Positions 15,731 through 23,397 of a DNA stretch of 41,562 bases are shown one piece after another. The stretch is from positions 1-41,562 of the forward strand of contig NZ_NXLL01000019.1 in NCBI RefSeq assembly GCF_003364115.1. The letters run 5' to 3'. The stretch is from Helicobacter sp. MIT 00-7814 (lineage in GTDB: Bacteria > Campylobacterota > Campylobacteria > Campylobacterales > Helicobacteraceae). Every line of letters starts with the position of its first letter. The first letter of the stretch is position 1. The position numbers were made by a program, and so were the translations under genes. The notes under the pieces are model-generated. The model saw nothing but the letters and a program-made list of their open reading frames with translations, was not told the DNA's origin and did no database searches.

Positions 15731-15759
15731 TTGATAATTCTATTTAGTTTGATTATAAT
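15731..15759 (+). promoter_or_regulatory. Promoter of the 15788 gene
   Basis: TTGATA at 15731, 17-base spacer, TATAAT at 15754. It has the strict spacing of the repeated promoters but not their conserved flanks. Confidence 0.7.
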
Positions 15760-15787
15760 TGCAAGCTCAAAACTACAAGGGGGATCT

Positions 15788-16561
15788 ATGTTTAAGATAA
15801 TTTTAGCATTTCTTACATTATTTGGTTTTTTGCATGCAGAAAGCGAGCTAAAGTCTCTGACTATCCATAAAGAAGACATTCAAGCTCAAAACAACACGCA
15901 AGAACAAGAATCGCAAAAAGAAGCTTTTAAGAAAATAGAGTGGCAACTAGGCTTTGGCTATAGTGGGAACTTTTCAAAGTTTAAAAGCGATATGGTGAAT
16001 TACTCAAATTCTAACACTACGACATTAATGCTAAAAGCAGGATTAACTTATAGACCAATACAAAGCTTTGGCGTAAGTGCTTATGTGGGCATAGGTATGC
16101 AAACTTCAAGATTTGATGCCCAAAGAATTCCAATTTCTTTAAGCAATGATGATCTAACCAAACTGCAGTCAATGATTACAGACCCACAATTAATACAACA
16201 AATACAAGCCGCTGTAACAAGTGGCAATCTAAATGATTTTTTAAATCTTGTATCGTGGCAGGCATTTGACTACAACTACCTAAAAAGAGACTATAAGGAT
16301 ATAACCTATATATCCTACGCAGTGCCTATGGAGTTAAACTTTCTCTATTATTTCAAAAATGATTTAGCCTTATTTTTAGGTGCTTCATACTATAAAGGCG
16401 GGCTAATTGATGAGGGGAATGTATTTTTGGGCGTTAAGTCATATCCTATAGAAGTCAAAATAGGATATAATTTCTACCTATCACCACACTACCACGATAA
16501 TGCGCGTATGAGTAGGCAAACATACCCAGCGGCTACGCTTTATGTGGGAATTTTACTATAG
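15788..16561 (+). CDS. Outer-membrane beta-barrel protein
   Basis: A 257-residue protein with a signal peptide (residues 1-17, ending LHA), a polar Q/E-rich stretch to about residue 50, then alternating strands of a barrel with aromatic girdles. A helical insert of about 45 residues near the middle (TKLQSMITD to NDFLNLV) may be an extracellular loop. It ends TLYVGILL. It resembles the outer-membrane protein style of Helicobacter. GGGGATCT precedes ATG 15788. A clear terminator follows. Confidence 0.7.
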   Translation: MFKIILAFLTLFGFLHAESELKSLTIHKEDIQAQNNTQEQESQKEAFKKIEWQLGFGYSGNFSKFKSDMVNYSNSNTTTLMLKAGLTYRPIQSFGVSAYVGIGMQTSRFDAQRIPISLSNDDLTKLQSMITDPQLIQQIQAAVTSGNLNDFLNLVSWQAFDYNYLKRDYKDITYISYAVPMELNFLYYFKNDLALFLGASYYKGGLIDEGNVFLGVKSYPIEVKIGYNFYLSPHYHDNARMSRQTYPAATLYVGILL

Positions 16562-16582
16562 ATAACTTTGGCTAGCAAAGGA

Positions 16583-16609
16583 AAGGGAGCTTTTTGCTCC
16601 CCCTTTTTT
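16583..16609 (+). terminator. Intrinsic terminator
   Basis: GGGAGC (16585-16590), five T, GCTCCC (16596-16601), then CCTTTTTT. A textbook terminator for the outer-membrane gene. Confidence 0.88.
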
Positions 16610-16676
16610 ACCAGCTTACTTGAAAATAAGCACTTCTTAGCGTATAGTGCTTGCAAAATGCAATAGGACAAAAACA

Positions 16677-16781
16677 ATGAAAGCAGAATTGACACAGGCA
16701 CAAAAATCGGATCTTTCAAATGGTGAAAAGTTTGGACCAATTAAAAAGAGGAGATCTAAAAAGAACAATACAAATACCTAA
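16677..16781 (+). CDS. Possible small basic protein
   Basis: A 34-residue frame with a very basic C-terminal half (KKRRSKK). The upstream TAGGAC is a weak ribosome site. It stands alone between a terminator and the next promoter; expression is uncertain. Confidence 0.35.
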   Translation: MKAELTQAQKSDLSNGEKFGPIKKRRSKKNNTNT

Positions 16782-16835
16782 AATAAGCCGACAATAATAA
16801 CAGATTTAGCTCTTCGCAAAGATGCCAAATCCCAT

Positions 16836-16864
16836 TTGAAACATAGACTAAAGACCTATATAAT
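16836..16864 (+). promoter_or_regulatory. Repeated promoter, copy 4
   Basis: CCCAT, TTGAAA at 16836, 17-base spacer, TATAAT at 16859, then ACCGCCATAAAAGC. It is followed by GAGGAG and a ten-codon frame starting MKPQ at 16899, which matches the start of the gene at 25484 and overlaps the broken gene at 16928. Confidence 0.85.
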
Positions 16865-16927
16865 ACCGCCATAAAAGCAAATCAAGAGGAGTAAAACAAT
16901 GAAACCACAAAATTTAAAGGAAATGAA

Positions 16928-17261
16928 ATGAAAAATCTAAGAATTAAGATTGACACAGCACTTAAAGACTTACAAGAAAGAGTTTTAAAAGAATACAAGG
17001 AACAAAAAACAACAAGGCTATGATATTCATATAAATGACTATGAGGAAGTAGCTGATTTATTTCATAATAGCTTTAATATTGAGTATCACGAGTATGGTG
17101 ATATAAGGGATTTATCATTAACAGGTAATTTTACTTGGGTTTATTTAAGAAAGCCTTGTAAAGCTCATACAATACATTCAGCTACGAATGTAGATCTCAT
17201 ATATAAGAGGTTCAAAAAAATGATTAATGAAGAACTTAAAAAAGTAAAGGAGTTACAATGA
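16928..17261 (+). pseudogene. Frame-shifted gene of unknown function
   Basis: ATG 16928 opens a 31-codon frame (MKNLRIKIDTALKDLQERVL and on) that stops at 17021. In the +1 frame an 82-codon open stretch (GYDIHINDYEEV to VKELQ) runs to a TGA at 17259, overlapping the next start by ATGA. Removing one A from the six at 17004-17009 would join them into a protein of about 110 residues. The absence of stops and the operon-style overlap argue that this was, or is, one gene. Confidence 0.65.
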
Positions 17262-17941
17262 CACAAGAACAATTTCAAGAAATACAAGACGAGCTTAAAA
17301 AATGGCGTGATGAAAGGCATTTAACACAGGAAAGCCAAAGAGAGGGTTTAATTGGTAACTTACTCGAGGAGCTAACTGAGTATGCAAGAGCTAAAGATGA
17401 TTTAGAAAGAATTGATGCTTTGTGTGATATGGTAGTATTTTGTTTAAACGCTTTTAAAACAGATGAATTAAGAGTTTTTAGTTATCAAAAAGATACATCT
17501 TCTTTATTAGAAGAATTGAGCAAATCTGTAGTAAGTAAGACATATAACTTTAATCCTCGTCCTACAGATATATTAACCAATGGTGTAGGCTTATTTTTGA
17601 AAAGATTTATAGGAGTGTGTATTAATATTATACAGGGATTAGGCTTCAACCCTTACCTGTGCATGAAAGAAACAATCAAAGAAATATCTAGCAGGACAGG
17701 CGAGTATGACGATAAACTTAAAAAGTTTGTTAAAGATACAGGTTTTTACAACCTACAAGAAGCCGAATGTTTTAAAGAAGGCTTATTTAAAGAAAAAAGT
17801 GTGAAAGAAGCGGAAATAAAAGAGCTTGACAATTCATTTGAGATTAAAGTTGTATTTGATGTAGGCTCAGGAGACAACAAGATCGATAACATAATCTTTG
17901 CCAAATGGTATAAAGCAGATTATGAAGCTTGCAGAAATTAA
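17258..17941 (+). CDS. MazG-like NTP pyrophosphatase fold protein
   Basis: A 227-residue protein whose N-terminal 75 residues look like an all-alpha NTP pyrophosphohydrolase (MazG/dUTPase group): LIGNLLEELTEYARAKDD with paired acidic residues, then RIDALCDMVVFCLNAF with D-x-x-x-D. Such enzymes hydrolyse (deoxy)nucleotides and are common on phages. After an insert of about 60 residues, a second helical part (PYLCMKETIKEISSRTG) also resembles a MazG fragment. It follows the frame-shifted gene with ATGA overlap and AAAGGAG. Confidence 0.65.
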   Translation: MTQEQFQEIQDELKKWRDERHLTQESQREGLIGNLLEELTEYARAKDDLERIDALCDMVVFCLNAFKTDELRVFSYQKDTSSLLEELSKSVVSKTYNFNPRPTDILTNGVGLFLKRFIGVCINIIQGLGFNPYLCMKETIKEISSRTGEYDDKLKKFVKDTGFYNLQEAECFKEGLFKEKSVKEAEIKELDNSFEIKVVFDVGSGDNKIDNIIFAKWYKADYEACRN

Positions 17942-17963
17942 ACCCAAAAAAAAGGAGTGTAAA

Positions 17964-18557
17964 ATGAACTACAAAGAATTTAAAGATTTGCTAGAGAAAG
18001 AGGCTAAAGAAAATAATGTTTGCGAAAAGGCATTGTATATTTACTATTTACTAGAAAGTGGTGTTGGATACTCTTTTGCCTCCCCTTCTGTGATTAATTG
18101 TTTATTAGGCACATACGCGCCAGAGCTTAAGTTTTATGAACTCTTAGAGCGTTTTTATGCTTCACTCGGTGGAGATTTAGAGAATATTTACTCACGCTTT
18201 CATGAATTAAAAAAATTTGTGAATATATTCATTGAGCCCCAAGAAGACCCAGATGACATTAAATTATTTGCAGATGTATCAAGTTTTTTTGCATATTTGA
18301 AAGAGAATGAGGATAGATTCTTAAAAGCACGAAAACATATACTTTCAAAACACATAGTAAAAGAATGTATAGAAGAATGTGAGAGCGTGAAATACGATCT
18401 GCAAGAGAAAAGCCTTGATGATTTGCTAAAAGACGAAAGATATGTGAATTACGATGATTATATGACCGAGCATTTGACTGCGCTATTAAAAGAAAAAAGA
18501 GTGTATGATGATGCTTTAAAGCTGTATAGAGAGCTTAAGGCATCAAACCCCATTTGA
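17964..18557 (+). CDS. Hypothetical all-helical protein
   Basis: A 197-residue, acidic, apparently all-alpha protein without membrane segments. AAAAGGAGTGTAAA precedes ATG 17964. No family recognised. It closes the operon; its stop codon lies inside the -35 box of the next promoter. Confidence 0.6.
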   Translation: MNYKEFKDLLEKEAKENNVCEKALYIYYLLESGVGYSFASPSVINCLLGTYAPELKFYELLERFYASLGGDLENIYSRFHELKKFVNIFIEPQEDPDDIKLFADVSSFFAYLKENEDRFLKARKHILSKHIVKECIEECESVKYDLQEKSLDDLLKDERYVNYDDYMTEHLTALLKEKRVYDDALKLYRELKASNPI

Positions 18558-18582
18558 TATATGAAGCAAGTACCAATATAAT
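18554..18582 (+). promoter_or_regulatory. Repeated promoter, copy 5
   Basis: CCCCAT, TTGATA at 18554, 17-base spacer, TATAAT at 18577, then ATTGCCATAAAAACAAAAGGAG. It overlaps the end of the preceding gene and drives the YopX-like gene at 18612. Confidence 0.85.
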
Positions 18583-18611
18583 ATTGCCATAAAAACAAAA
18601 GGAGCAATAAA

Positions 18612-18998
18612 ATGAAACTAAGTGAGTTTGATTTTAGGGTGTGGAGTAAGGAGCTTTGCGGAAATAAAGACTGCAAATGCAATGGCTTTACCTACGGCAA
18701 GCAAGCACTAAGCGCACTTTATGCGGGTTTGCCAGAAGGTGCAGAAATAGAGCTGTGGAGTGGGCTAGTAGATAAAAATGGCAATCGCGTATATTCTAAC
18801 GATATTGTGCGCGTTTTGGATAAAGGCGAGGAATATGCTGGCATTGTGGTGTATGAAAACTGCACTTGGCTTTTTGACTTTGGCGAGTATAAAGATGATT
18901 TGGGCTTTGTAACGCATTTTAGTGCGACAGAGTTTGAAGTCATTGGCAATATCCATGAAAACCCCGAACTTTTAGAGTCTGTAGGAGGTGAAAAATGA
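18612..18998 (+). CDS. YopX-family protein, copy 3
   Basis: A 128-residue YopX-like protein with EFDFRVWSK, then IELWSGLVDKNGNRVYSNDI and EVIGNIHENPELL. It has four cysteines near residues 17-25 (CGNKDCKCNG) that the other copies lack. Promoter copy 5 and AAAAGGAG lie directly upstream. It overlaps the next membrane gene by ATGA, so the two are co-expressed, as copy 1 is in an operon with that gene's paralogue. Confidence 0.85.
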   Translation: MKLSEFDFRVWSKELCGNKDCKCNGFTYGKQALSALYAGLPEGAEIELWSGLVDKNGNRVYSNDIVRVLDKGEEYAGIVVYENCTWLFDFGEYKDDLGFVTHFSATEFEVIGNIHENPELLESVGGEK

Positions 18999-19597
18999 AA
19001 GATTCTATTTGGATTTGGTTTTTCATATTCTGTGCGCCTATATTGTTTCTGATTGGCGACATGGGAGATGTTATTGTTTGTGCAATAATTGGGATTTCAT
19101 TTACAGTGGCGTATCTAATCATTAAACGAACTAAAGAACTTACAAACACAGAGCAAAATACGGTTAGCGATATCAAAGCCTTAAAGTGTGGGGAAATACG
19201 AACAATACGAGAAAAACTGCAAAAAGTGCATTCGGATTTAAATCCCGTTGCAAAGGTATTTGTAACAATTGTTCAAATTTTGATAGGAATAATGGCAGGC
19301 GCGGCTGCAATCTATTTCATATTTGTAACCGCATCAATCGGTAGGGCAAAGTATTTTAGCGAGTATCGTATTTTGTATAACATAATTCCCAACAAAATGG
19401 TGTTTTATTGTAATGGAGAAGTTATTTATGAAACAGCAATTAAAGACGACAAGGGGAATTCAATCAATTTCAGAGAATCTCCAAAGGATAATGGGGTAAC
19501 CCTCACTACTTTCAAATTATTAAAAAACGAGGACGGAACAATAAAATATGAGGAAGGAGAGAAATTTGTGTGTGAATTTAAGAAAAAAAGGAAATAA
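18995..19597 (+). CDS. Membrane protein with PN-x4-YCNG domain, copy 2
   Basis: A 200-residue protein with two N-terminal membrane helices (about residues 4-45), a charged segment, a third helix (about 88-112) and a C-terminal domain outside. From residue 68 on it matches the 124-residue protein at 5319: L-x-P-V-A, RAKYF, IPNKMVFYCNG, a NFRE or TNPRE segment and a terminal VCEF. The extra N-terminal hairpin is absent from the other copy. Function unknown. Confidence 0.7.
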   Translation: MKDSIWIWFFIFCAPILFLIGDMGDVIVCAIIGISFTVAYLIIKRTKELTNTEQNTVSDIKALKCGEIRTIREKLQKVHSDLNPVAKVFVTIVQILIGIMAGAAAIYFIFVTASIGRAKYFSEYRILYNIIPNKMVFYCNGEVIYETAIKDDKGNSINFRESPKDNGVTLTTFKLLKNEDGTIKYEEGEKFVCEFKKKRK

Positions 19598-19610
19598 GCA
19601 AATACTGCTT

Positions 19611-19692
19611 AAAACAACCTTTCTTTTCGTGGGGAAGTATCCCCACACCCACTCCACTTGCGGGGAGACCCCGCGCCCCCTCTAAAAATTAA
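19611..19692. repeat. GC-rich double-hairpin repeat, copy 2
   Basis: Near-identical to 14422-14505, in the same orientation, with the same two hairpins (GTGGGG/CCCCAC and GCGGGG/CCCCGC). It follows the membrane gene and precedes the Fic/HepT-like pair. Confidence 0.85.
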
Positions 19693-19808
19693 ACCTTTTT
19701 TTTCCTTTTCACTAGCGGATAAGGTTGGTGTGGCAATAGTAAGGCGATTTGGTTGCTTAGAATCTTTGTTGTGAAAATCTTGCAAAAACAAAATTCTAAG
19801 CATTCACA

Positions 19809-19840
19809 TGCAGGCGTATTTTGGTGGTATAATGCCTGCA
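19809..19840. promoter_or_regulatory. Promoter and operator of the fic operon
   Basis: TGCAGGC (19809-19815) and GCCTGCA (19834-19840) form a perfect inverted repeat around an extended -10, TGGTATAAT (TATAAT at 19828-19833). This is the layout of an autorepressed toxin-antitoxin promoter. Another inverted repeat (GCTTAGAAT at 19755 and ATTCTAAGC at 19793) lies upstream. Confidence 0.65.
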
Positions 19841-19860
19841 GAAAACACAAAGGAAAGGCA

Positions 19861-20559
19861 GTGGGCAATACAATAGACTTAGGAGCTTTACTTACAAATA
19901 GGGAGTATTTTCTTGATTTATATGTTAGAATGGCACATCATAGCACTGCTATTGAAGGCAATACACTTAGTTTAGATGAGACTGCATCTATTATTCTAAA
20001 TGATTTTATTCCTCGCGCCATAAATGATAGAGAATTCTATGAGGTGCGAAACTATAAATTGCTTTTGCCCCATTTTGTAGAGAAGCTGAAAAATAAAGTA
20101 GCTATTGATAATGAACTTATTAAATTTTTCCATTCTTTCATAATGCGCGATTTACATGAGCAAGCAGGTGTGTTTAAAAAATTAGATAATGCTATAATAG
20201 GAGCTGAATTTGATACTGCCAAACCTTATTTAGTGCCAACTCTACTTAAAGAAATGTGCAATAACTTGTATTTTAGGCTTGAGCGTGCTAGCAATGATAG
20301 TCAAAAACTTGAAGCAATTTTTGAAGCACATATAGCATTTGAACGAATACATCCATTTAGCGATGGCAATGGTAGAACAGGCAGACTTTTAATTATTTAC
20401 AGCTGTCTTGAAAATAATCTAGTGCCTATTGTTATTCCAAAAAAATACAAAGCCTCATATATTGCGTATTTGAGAAGTGGGACGATGGATGCAGAAATGC
20501 TAGATTTCATCCAAGACATACAAGCAAAAGAGTTGTTGAGGATTCGCAAATTCACTTAA
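19861..20559 (+). CDS. Fic-domain AMP-transferase
   Basis: A 232-residue Fic protein, expected to transfer AMP (or another NMP) to a hydroxyl on its target. The full catalytic motif HPFSDGNGRTGR is at residues 164-175. The inhibitory motif (S/T)-x-x-x-E-(G/N) is present N-terminally as STAIEGN (28-34), as in class II Fic proteins, where the glutamate blocks ATP until relieved. GTG 19861 is chosen because AAAGGAAAGGCA precedes it and upstream codons run through the promoter. Its stop lies 18 bases before a HepT-like gene, so the two form a pair. Confidence 0.88.
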   Translation: MGNTIDLGALLTNREYFLDLYVRMAHHSTAIEGNTLSLDETASIILNDFIPRAINDREFYEVRNYKLLLPHFVEKLKNKVAIDNELIKFFHSFIMRDLHEQAGVFKKLDNAIIGAEFDTAKPYLVPTLLKEMCNNLYFRLERASNDSQKLEAIFEAHIAFERIHPFSDGNGRTGRLLIIYSCLENNLVPIVIPKKYKASYIAYLRSGTMDAEMLDFIQDIQAKELLRIRKFT

Positions 20560-20577
20560 TGCTAAAGGGGAGCGTAT

Positions 20578-20940
20578 ATGCTTGATGAAAAAAGCCTTGA
20601 AAGATTAAAAGATACTTCTATGAGACTACAAAATATCTTTGATATTTGTAATGAGTTTGGTGGCATTTGCAACGCATTACAAGATTCAAAGATGGCTCAA
20701 CCTGCTATTGTTATGCACCTTATCGTGTGCAAAAAAAATATAGAAAAGATAGTTTTTAGCGGGAACAATGTATTTGAATTTCTAACAAAAGAAGACATGA
20801 GGGGATTTAAAGCTATTAGAAATATCGCAACACATGATTACGATGGACTTAATTTCGCAATTATTGAGGCAACCATCAAAGAATATCTACCTCCTATTAA
20901 AGAAAGAATCGATCTCTTCTTGCAACAACAAATCAACTAG
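20578..20940 (+). CDS. HepT-like HEPN-domain RNase toxin
   Basis: A 120-residue helical protein with the HEPN signature RX4HXY: R81, H86 and Y88 in AIRNIATHDYDG. This is the form of HepT (DUF86) toxins, RNases in which the tyrosine is AMPylated by the MntA nucleotidyltransferase antitoxin. AAAGGGGAG precedes ATG 20578. The partner here is a Fic AMP-transferase rather than MntA, which is unusual. The fold call is from motif and helical pattern only. Confidence 0.75.
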   Translation: MLDEKSLERLKDTSMRLQNIFDICNEFGGICNALQDSKMAQPAIVMHLIVCKKNIEKIVFSGNNVFEFLTKEDMRGFKAIRNIATHDYDGLNFAIIEATIKEYLPPIKERIDLFLQQQIN

Positions 20941-20993
20941 TAACTCCCACTTGACATTCCAAATTTTTACACAACAAGCTTCTTACCTAGAAA

Positions 20994-21140
20994 CTTTTAT
21001 ATCTCTATGAAAATCTTTTGAGAAGCTTTTGGGTATCTTTTGGGAATATATTTACTACTTTCGTGCTTGACACCACTTCATAGATACTTTTGGAAATCTT
21101 TTTTGTCTTATTTGGAAACTTTTGGGTATCTTTTTTATCC
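20994..21140 (+). repeat. Centromere-like 11-bp repeat array 2
   Basis: Units CTTTTGAGAAG, CTTTTGGGTAT, CTTTTGGGAAT run in phase, then a spacer with GTGCTTGACA, then ACTTTTGGAAAT, CTTTTGGGTAT and CTTTTTTATCC. Unit, order and the GTGCTTGACA spacer closely match array 1, so these two arose by duplication. Promoter copy 6 follows directly. Confidence 0.75.
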
Positions 21141-21154
21141 TAAAATTTTCCCAT

Positions 21155-21183
21155 TTGAAACCCATTTTCTATCCATATATAAT
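21155..21183 (+). promoter_or_regulatory. Repeated promoter, copy 6
   Basis: CCCAT, TTGAAA at 21155, 17-base spacer, TATAAT at 21178, then TGTGGCAAAAAACAAAAGGAG. As at 5891, it stands just after an 11-bp repeat array. Confidence 0.85.
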
Positions 21184-21209
21184 TGTGGCAAAAAACAAAA
21201 GGAGTCATT

Positions 21210-22262
21210 ATGACACAGGATATGGATTTGCATACCATAAGAGAATCTTTAGAATATTGCCAATCGGCAATGGATTTTCTCTCAAGAAAAAAAGAGAGCT
21301 TAAAAGCAAAAGAAAAGGAGCGTTTAGCAAGAGATAAGATTTTAGGAGATGAATTCTACACGCACCTTAAATCAAGTGCTAGAGTGAAATCATACCTTAT
21401 TGAAAAAGGTGAAAAGATAAGAATATATAAAGACTTGATTTGCCACAAACTGCCGACAGGAAATGATTTATCGCTTGCCTTTAGCTTTAGGCACCAAGAT
21501 AGTTTCACTGAACCACACATTCAACCTTTGGAACCATACCAAGAGGCAGTTATGGTATGCTACAAAGATTTTGCATCATATTTGCAAAAAATAGATTCTA
21601 CTACATGGCAGTTTGATAAATATATTTTTGAGCTATCTCCTATGCAAAATGCCACCTATTACTTTCACAATGTGCGTTTTCCTAAGGAAAATTATAAGAT
21701 CTATGGCTTCAAAAGAGAGGGGACTCAAATCATAGAACATAGGGAGCTACTACCCCAAACTTTAGATTTAGCACATTTTGATACAGATTCCTGTGTCAAG
21801 GTTGTAGCAAATAGTTTTGAGGAAGCAACACAAAAAGCTATTAAAGCAGGATTAGATATAAGCTACCTCAGCCCTTATTCAGAATACAATGTAGTGCTAA
21901 TAGAACATGAGGATAAACAGAGGCAATTTAGATTATTTAGCAAAGATGACGAAGGTAAAGCCTTTTTGCATAACAAGCCTCTTTGCTATGAAGTTAATAG
22001 GCAAGAACATCTCATTTCATTGCGACTAAACTTGCTTTATGATGTGAGACATAATTTAGATATTGCTTACAGGATCAAAAAAGCTTTTGGTATTGATTTT
22101 GATCAATTGCTTAATGACATAGAAAGCGGCAGGATTACCTTTGTTTGGGATGATGACTACTTTCGAAATGAGAAACTTTTTAGATTCGCTAAAGAGAACT
22201 TCAAACAAACAAAGGAATACAAAGCCTATCTATCTTGGACAATGGAGTTTGAAAATGAATAA
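21210..22262 (+). CDS. Hypothetical protein
   Basis: A 350-residue soluble protein starting with a helical coiled-coil region (residues 8-45, charged heptads), then mixed alpha/beta. No motif recognised. AAAAGGAGTCATT precedes ATG 21210. Its end overlaps the antirepressor gene by eight bases, so the two are translated together; this suggests a phage-derived pair. Confidence 0.65.
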   Translation: MTQDMDLHTIRESLEYCQSAMDFLSRKKESLKAKEKERLARDKILGDEFYTHLKSSARVKSYLIEKGEKIRIYKDLICHKLPTGNDLSLAFSFRHQDSFTEPHIQPLEPYQEAVMVCYKDFASYLQKIDSTTWQFDKYIFELSPMQNATYYFHNVRFPKENYKIYGFKREGTQIIEHRELLPQTLDLAHFDTDSCVKVVANSFEEATQKAIKAGLDISYLSPYSEYNVVLIEHEDKQRQFRLFSKDDEGKAFLHNKPLCYEVNRQEHLISLRLNLLYDVRHNLDIAYRIKKAFGIDFDQLLNDIESGRITFVWDDDYFRNEKLFRFAKENFKQTKEYKAYLSWTMEFENE

Positions 22263-22761
22263 AATCAAAGAACTAGAAAGCAAAAATGCCAAGCTAAAGG
22301 ATCTTTTAGAGAAGAATGCACAAGCTATATCATTTTTTCATGATATGGTGAGAAAACCTAAGGAAGCTATGGAAATGCAAGAAGTTGCTAAAGTCCTCAA
22401 TATCCAAGGAATGGATAAGGCGAGACTCTATGCTTTTTTGCGCAATGAAGGCATTTTAACAATTGGCAATCATCCCTACCAAGAATATATCGATAAAGGC
22501 TATTTTGCAGTGGTTGTCAGAAACAGACCAATAAGCTATGGCATACAAACACATGCTAAAACGCTTGTGTTTCCAGCAGGCTTGGCATTCATCCATTCTT
22601 TACTGGCTCAATATTTAACCCATAGCCCTAAAACCCATAAAGAGCTATTAAAAAAGCAACAGGAAAAAGAAGTTGCTGGCAAAAGAATAGTTGGCAAAGA
22701 TATAAGTAAATATAAGATATTCTTGTCTCTCGCGCAACAAAGAGGCGTTGTGTTTATTTAA
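22255..22761 (+). CDS. Phage antirepressor KilAC-domain protein
   Basis: A 168-residue protein: a coiled-coil (residues 1-30) and then a KilAC domain (PF03374 type) with AKVLNIQGMDKARLYAFLR, a helix-turn-helix-like unit, NEGIL, PYQEYIDKGYF and TLVFPAGLAFIH. The usual N-terminal AntA/BRO/KilA-N domain is missing; the 350-residue partner upstream may take its place. Such proteins act on phage repressors or bind DNA. Confidence 0.82.
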   Translation: MNKIKELESKNAKLKDLLEKNAQAISFFHDMVRKPKEAMEMQEVAKVLNIQGMDKARLYAFLRNEGILTIGNHPYQEYIDKGYFAVVVRNRPISYGIQTHAKTLVFPAGLAFIHSLLAQYLTHSPKTHKELLKKQQEKEVAGKRIVGKDISKYKIFLSLAQQRGVVFI

Positions 22762-22913
22762 AGACATCCCATTGTTAAACTATTTTGGATATAATTTCAA
22801 TCCTTTGGGGATTTTATAGAGAGTCCCCACCCCACTTCTTAACTTCATTCAAAAAGTAATCAGAGTCTTAGAAAATATGATATATTGTACGCTTATGACA
22901 TAAGGAGTTAAAC

Positions 22914-23153
22914 ATGCAAGTATCACTCAACAAGTGGGGTAACAGCGTAGGGCTTAGGATTCCAAATAGTATTTTGCGCGAGCTTAATCTTAATTCTAGC
23001 AGTAGTGTAGATGTAAGAGTTGAGAATGGCAAGATTATTATAGAACCAATTGGCAATGCGAAGCTCAATGTATTGTTAGGTGCTATCACAAATGAAAATT
23101 TGCATGGTGAAATTAGCTGTGGTGTGGTAATTGGCAAGGAAAACATAATCTAA
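22914..23153 (+). CDS. Orphan MazE/AbrB-type antitoxin
   Basis: A 79-residue protein with the MazE-like N-terminus VSLNKWGNSVGLRIPNSILREL and VENGKIIIEPI. The C-terminal tail is hydrophobic and ends GVVIGKENII, without the acidic tail usual for MazE. No MazF/PemK gene follows, so the toxin is lost, elsewhere or unneeded. ATAAGGAG precedes ATG 22914. In 22762-22913 there is a TATAAT (near 22790) and a hairpin TGGGGA/TCCCCA at 22806-22829. Confidence 0.85.
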   Translation: MQVSLNKWGNSVGLRIPNSILRELNLNSSSSVDVRVENGKIIIEPIGNAKLNVLLGAITNENLHGEISCGVVIGKENII

Positions 23154-23231
23154 AATCTCAGTGCCTTTAGAAAACTCATAAAATCTCTCCTATCTTTTAA
23201 CTTTCACTTCCAAATTCTAAATTTTCCCCAT

Positions 23232-23260
23232 TTGAAACCCCGAAGCTCACGCCCTATAAT
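23232..23260 (+). promoter_or_regulatory. Repeated promoter, copy 7
   Basis: CCCCAT, TTGAAA at 23232, 17-base spacer, TATAAT at 23255, then ACTGCCACCAAAACT. It is followed by a decayed YopX-like start and then intact genes at 23398 and 23720. Confidence 0.85.
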
Positions 23261-23311
23261 ACTGCCACCAAAACTACTTTAAGGGCTTAATCTTACCTAA
23301 AGGAGGCGAAA

Positions 23312-23356
23312 ATGAAACATAGGCTATAGTTTAATTTTAGGGTATTAGAATAACTC
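23312..23356 (+). pseudogene. Remnant of a YopX-family gene start
   Basis: AAAGGAGGCGAAA precedes ATG 23312, but the frame stops after five codons. Ignoring the stops, the translation MKHRL-stop-FNFRVLE aligns with MKLSEFDFRVWSK of the copy at 18612. So this promoter once served a YopX-like gene of which only the first 14 or so codons remain. Confidence 0.6.
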
Positions 23357-23397
23357 ACAAGAGATTGCCACCGTAAAACAAGCAATGGAGGTATTAA

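Noticed and set aside
17258-17941. Second toxin-antitoxin pair at 17258-18557
   Set aside because: The first protein looks like a MazG-type pyrophosphatase and the second shows no toxin motif.
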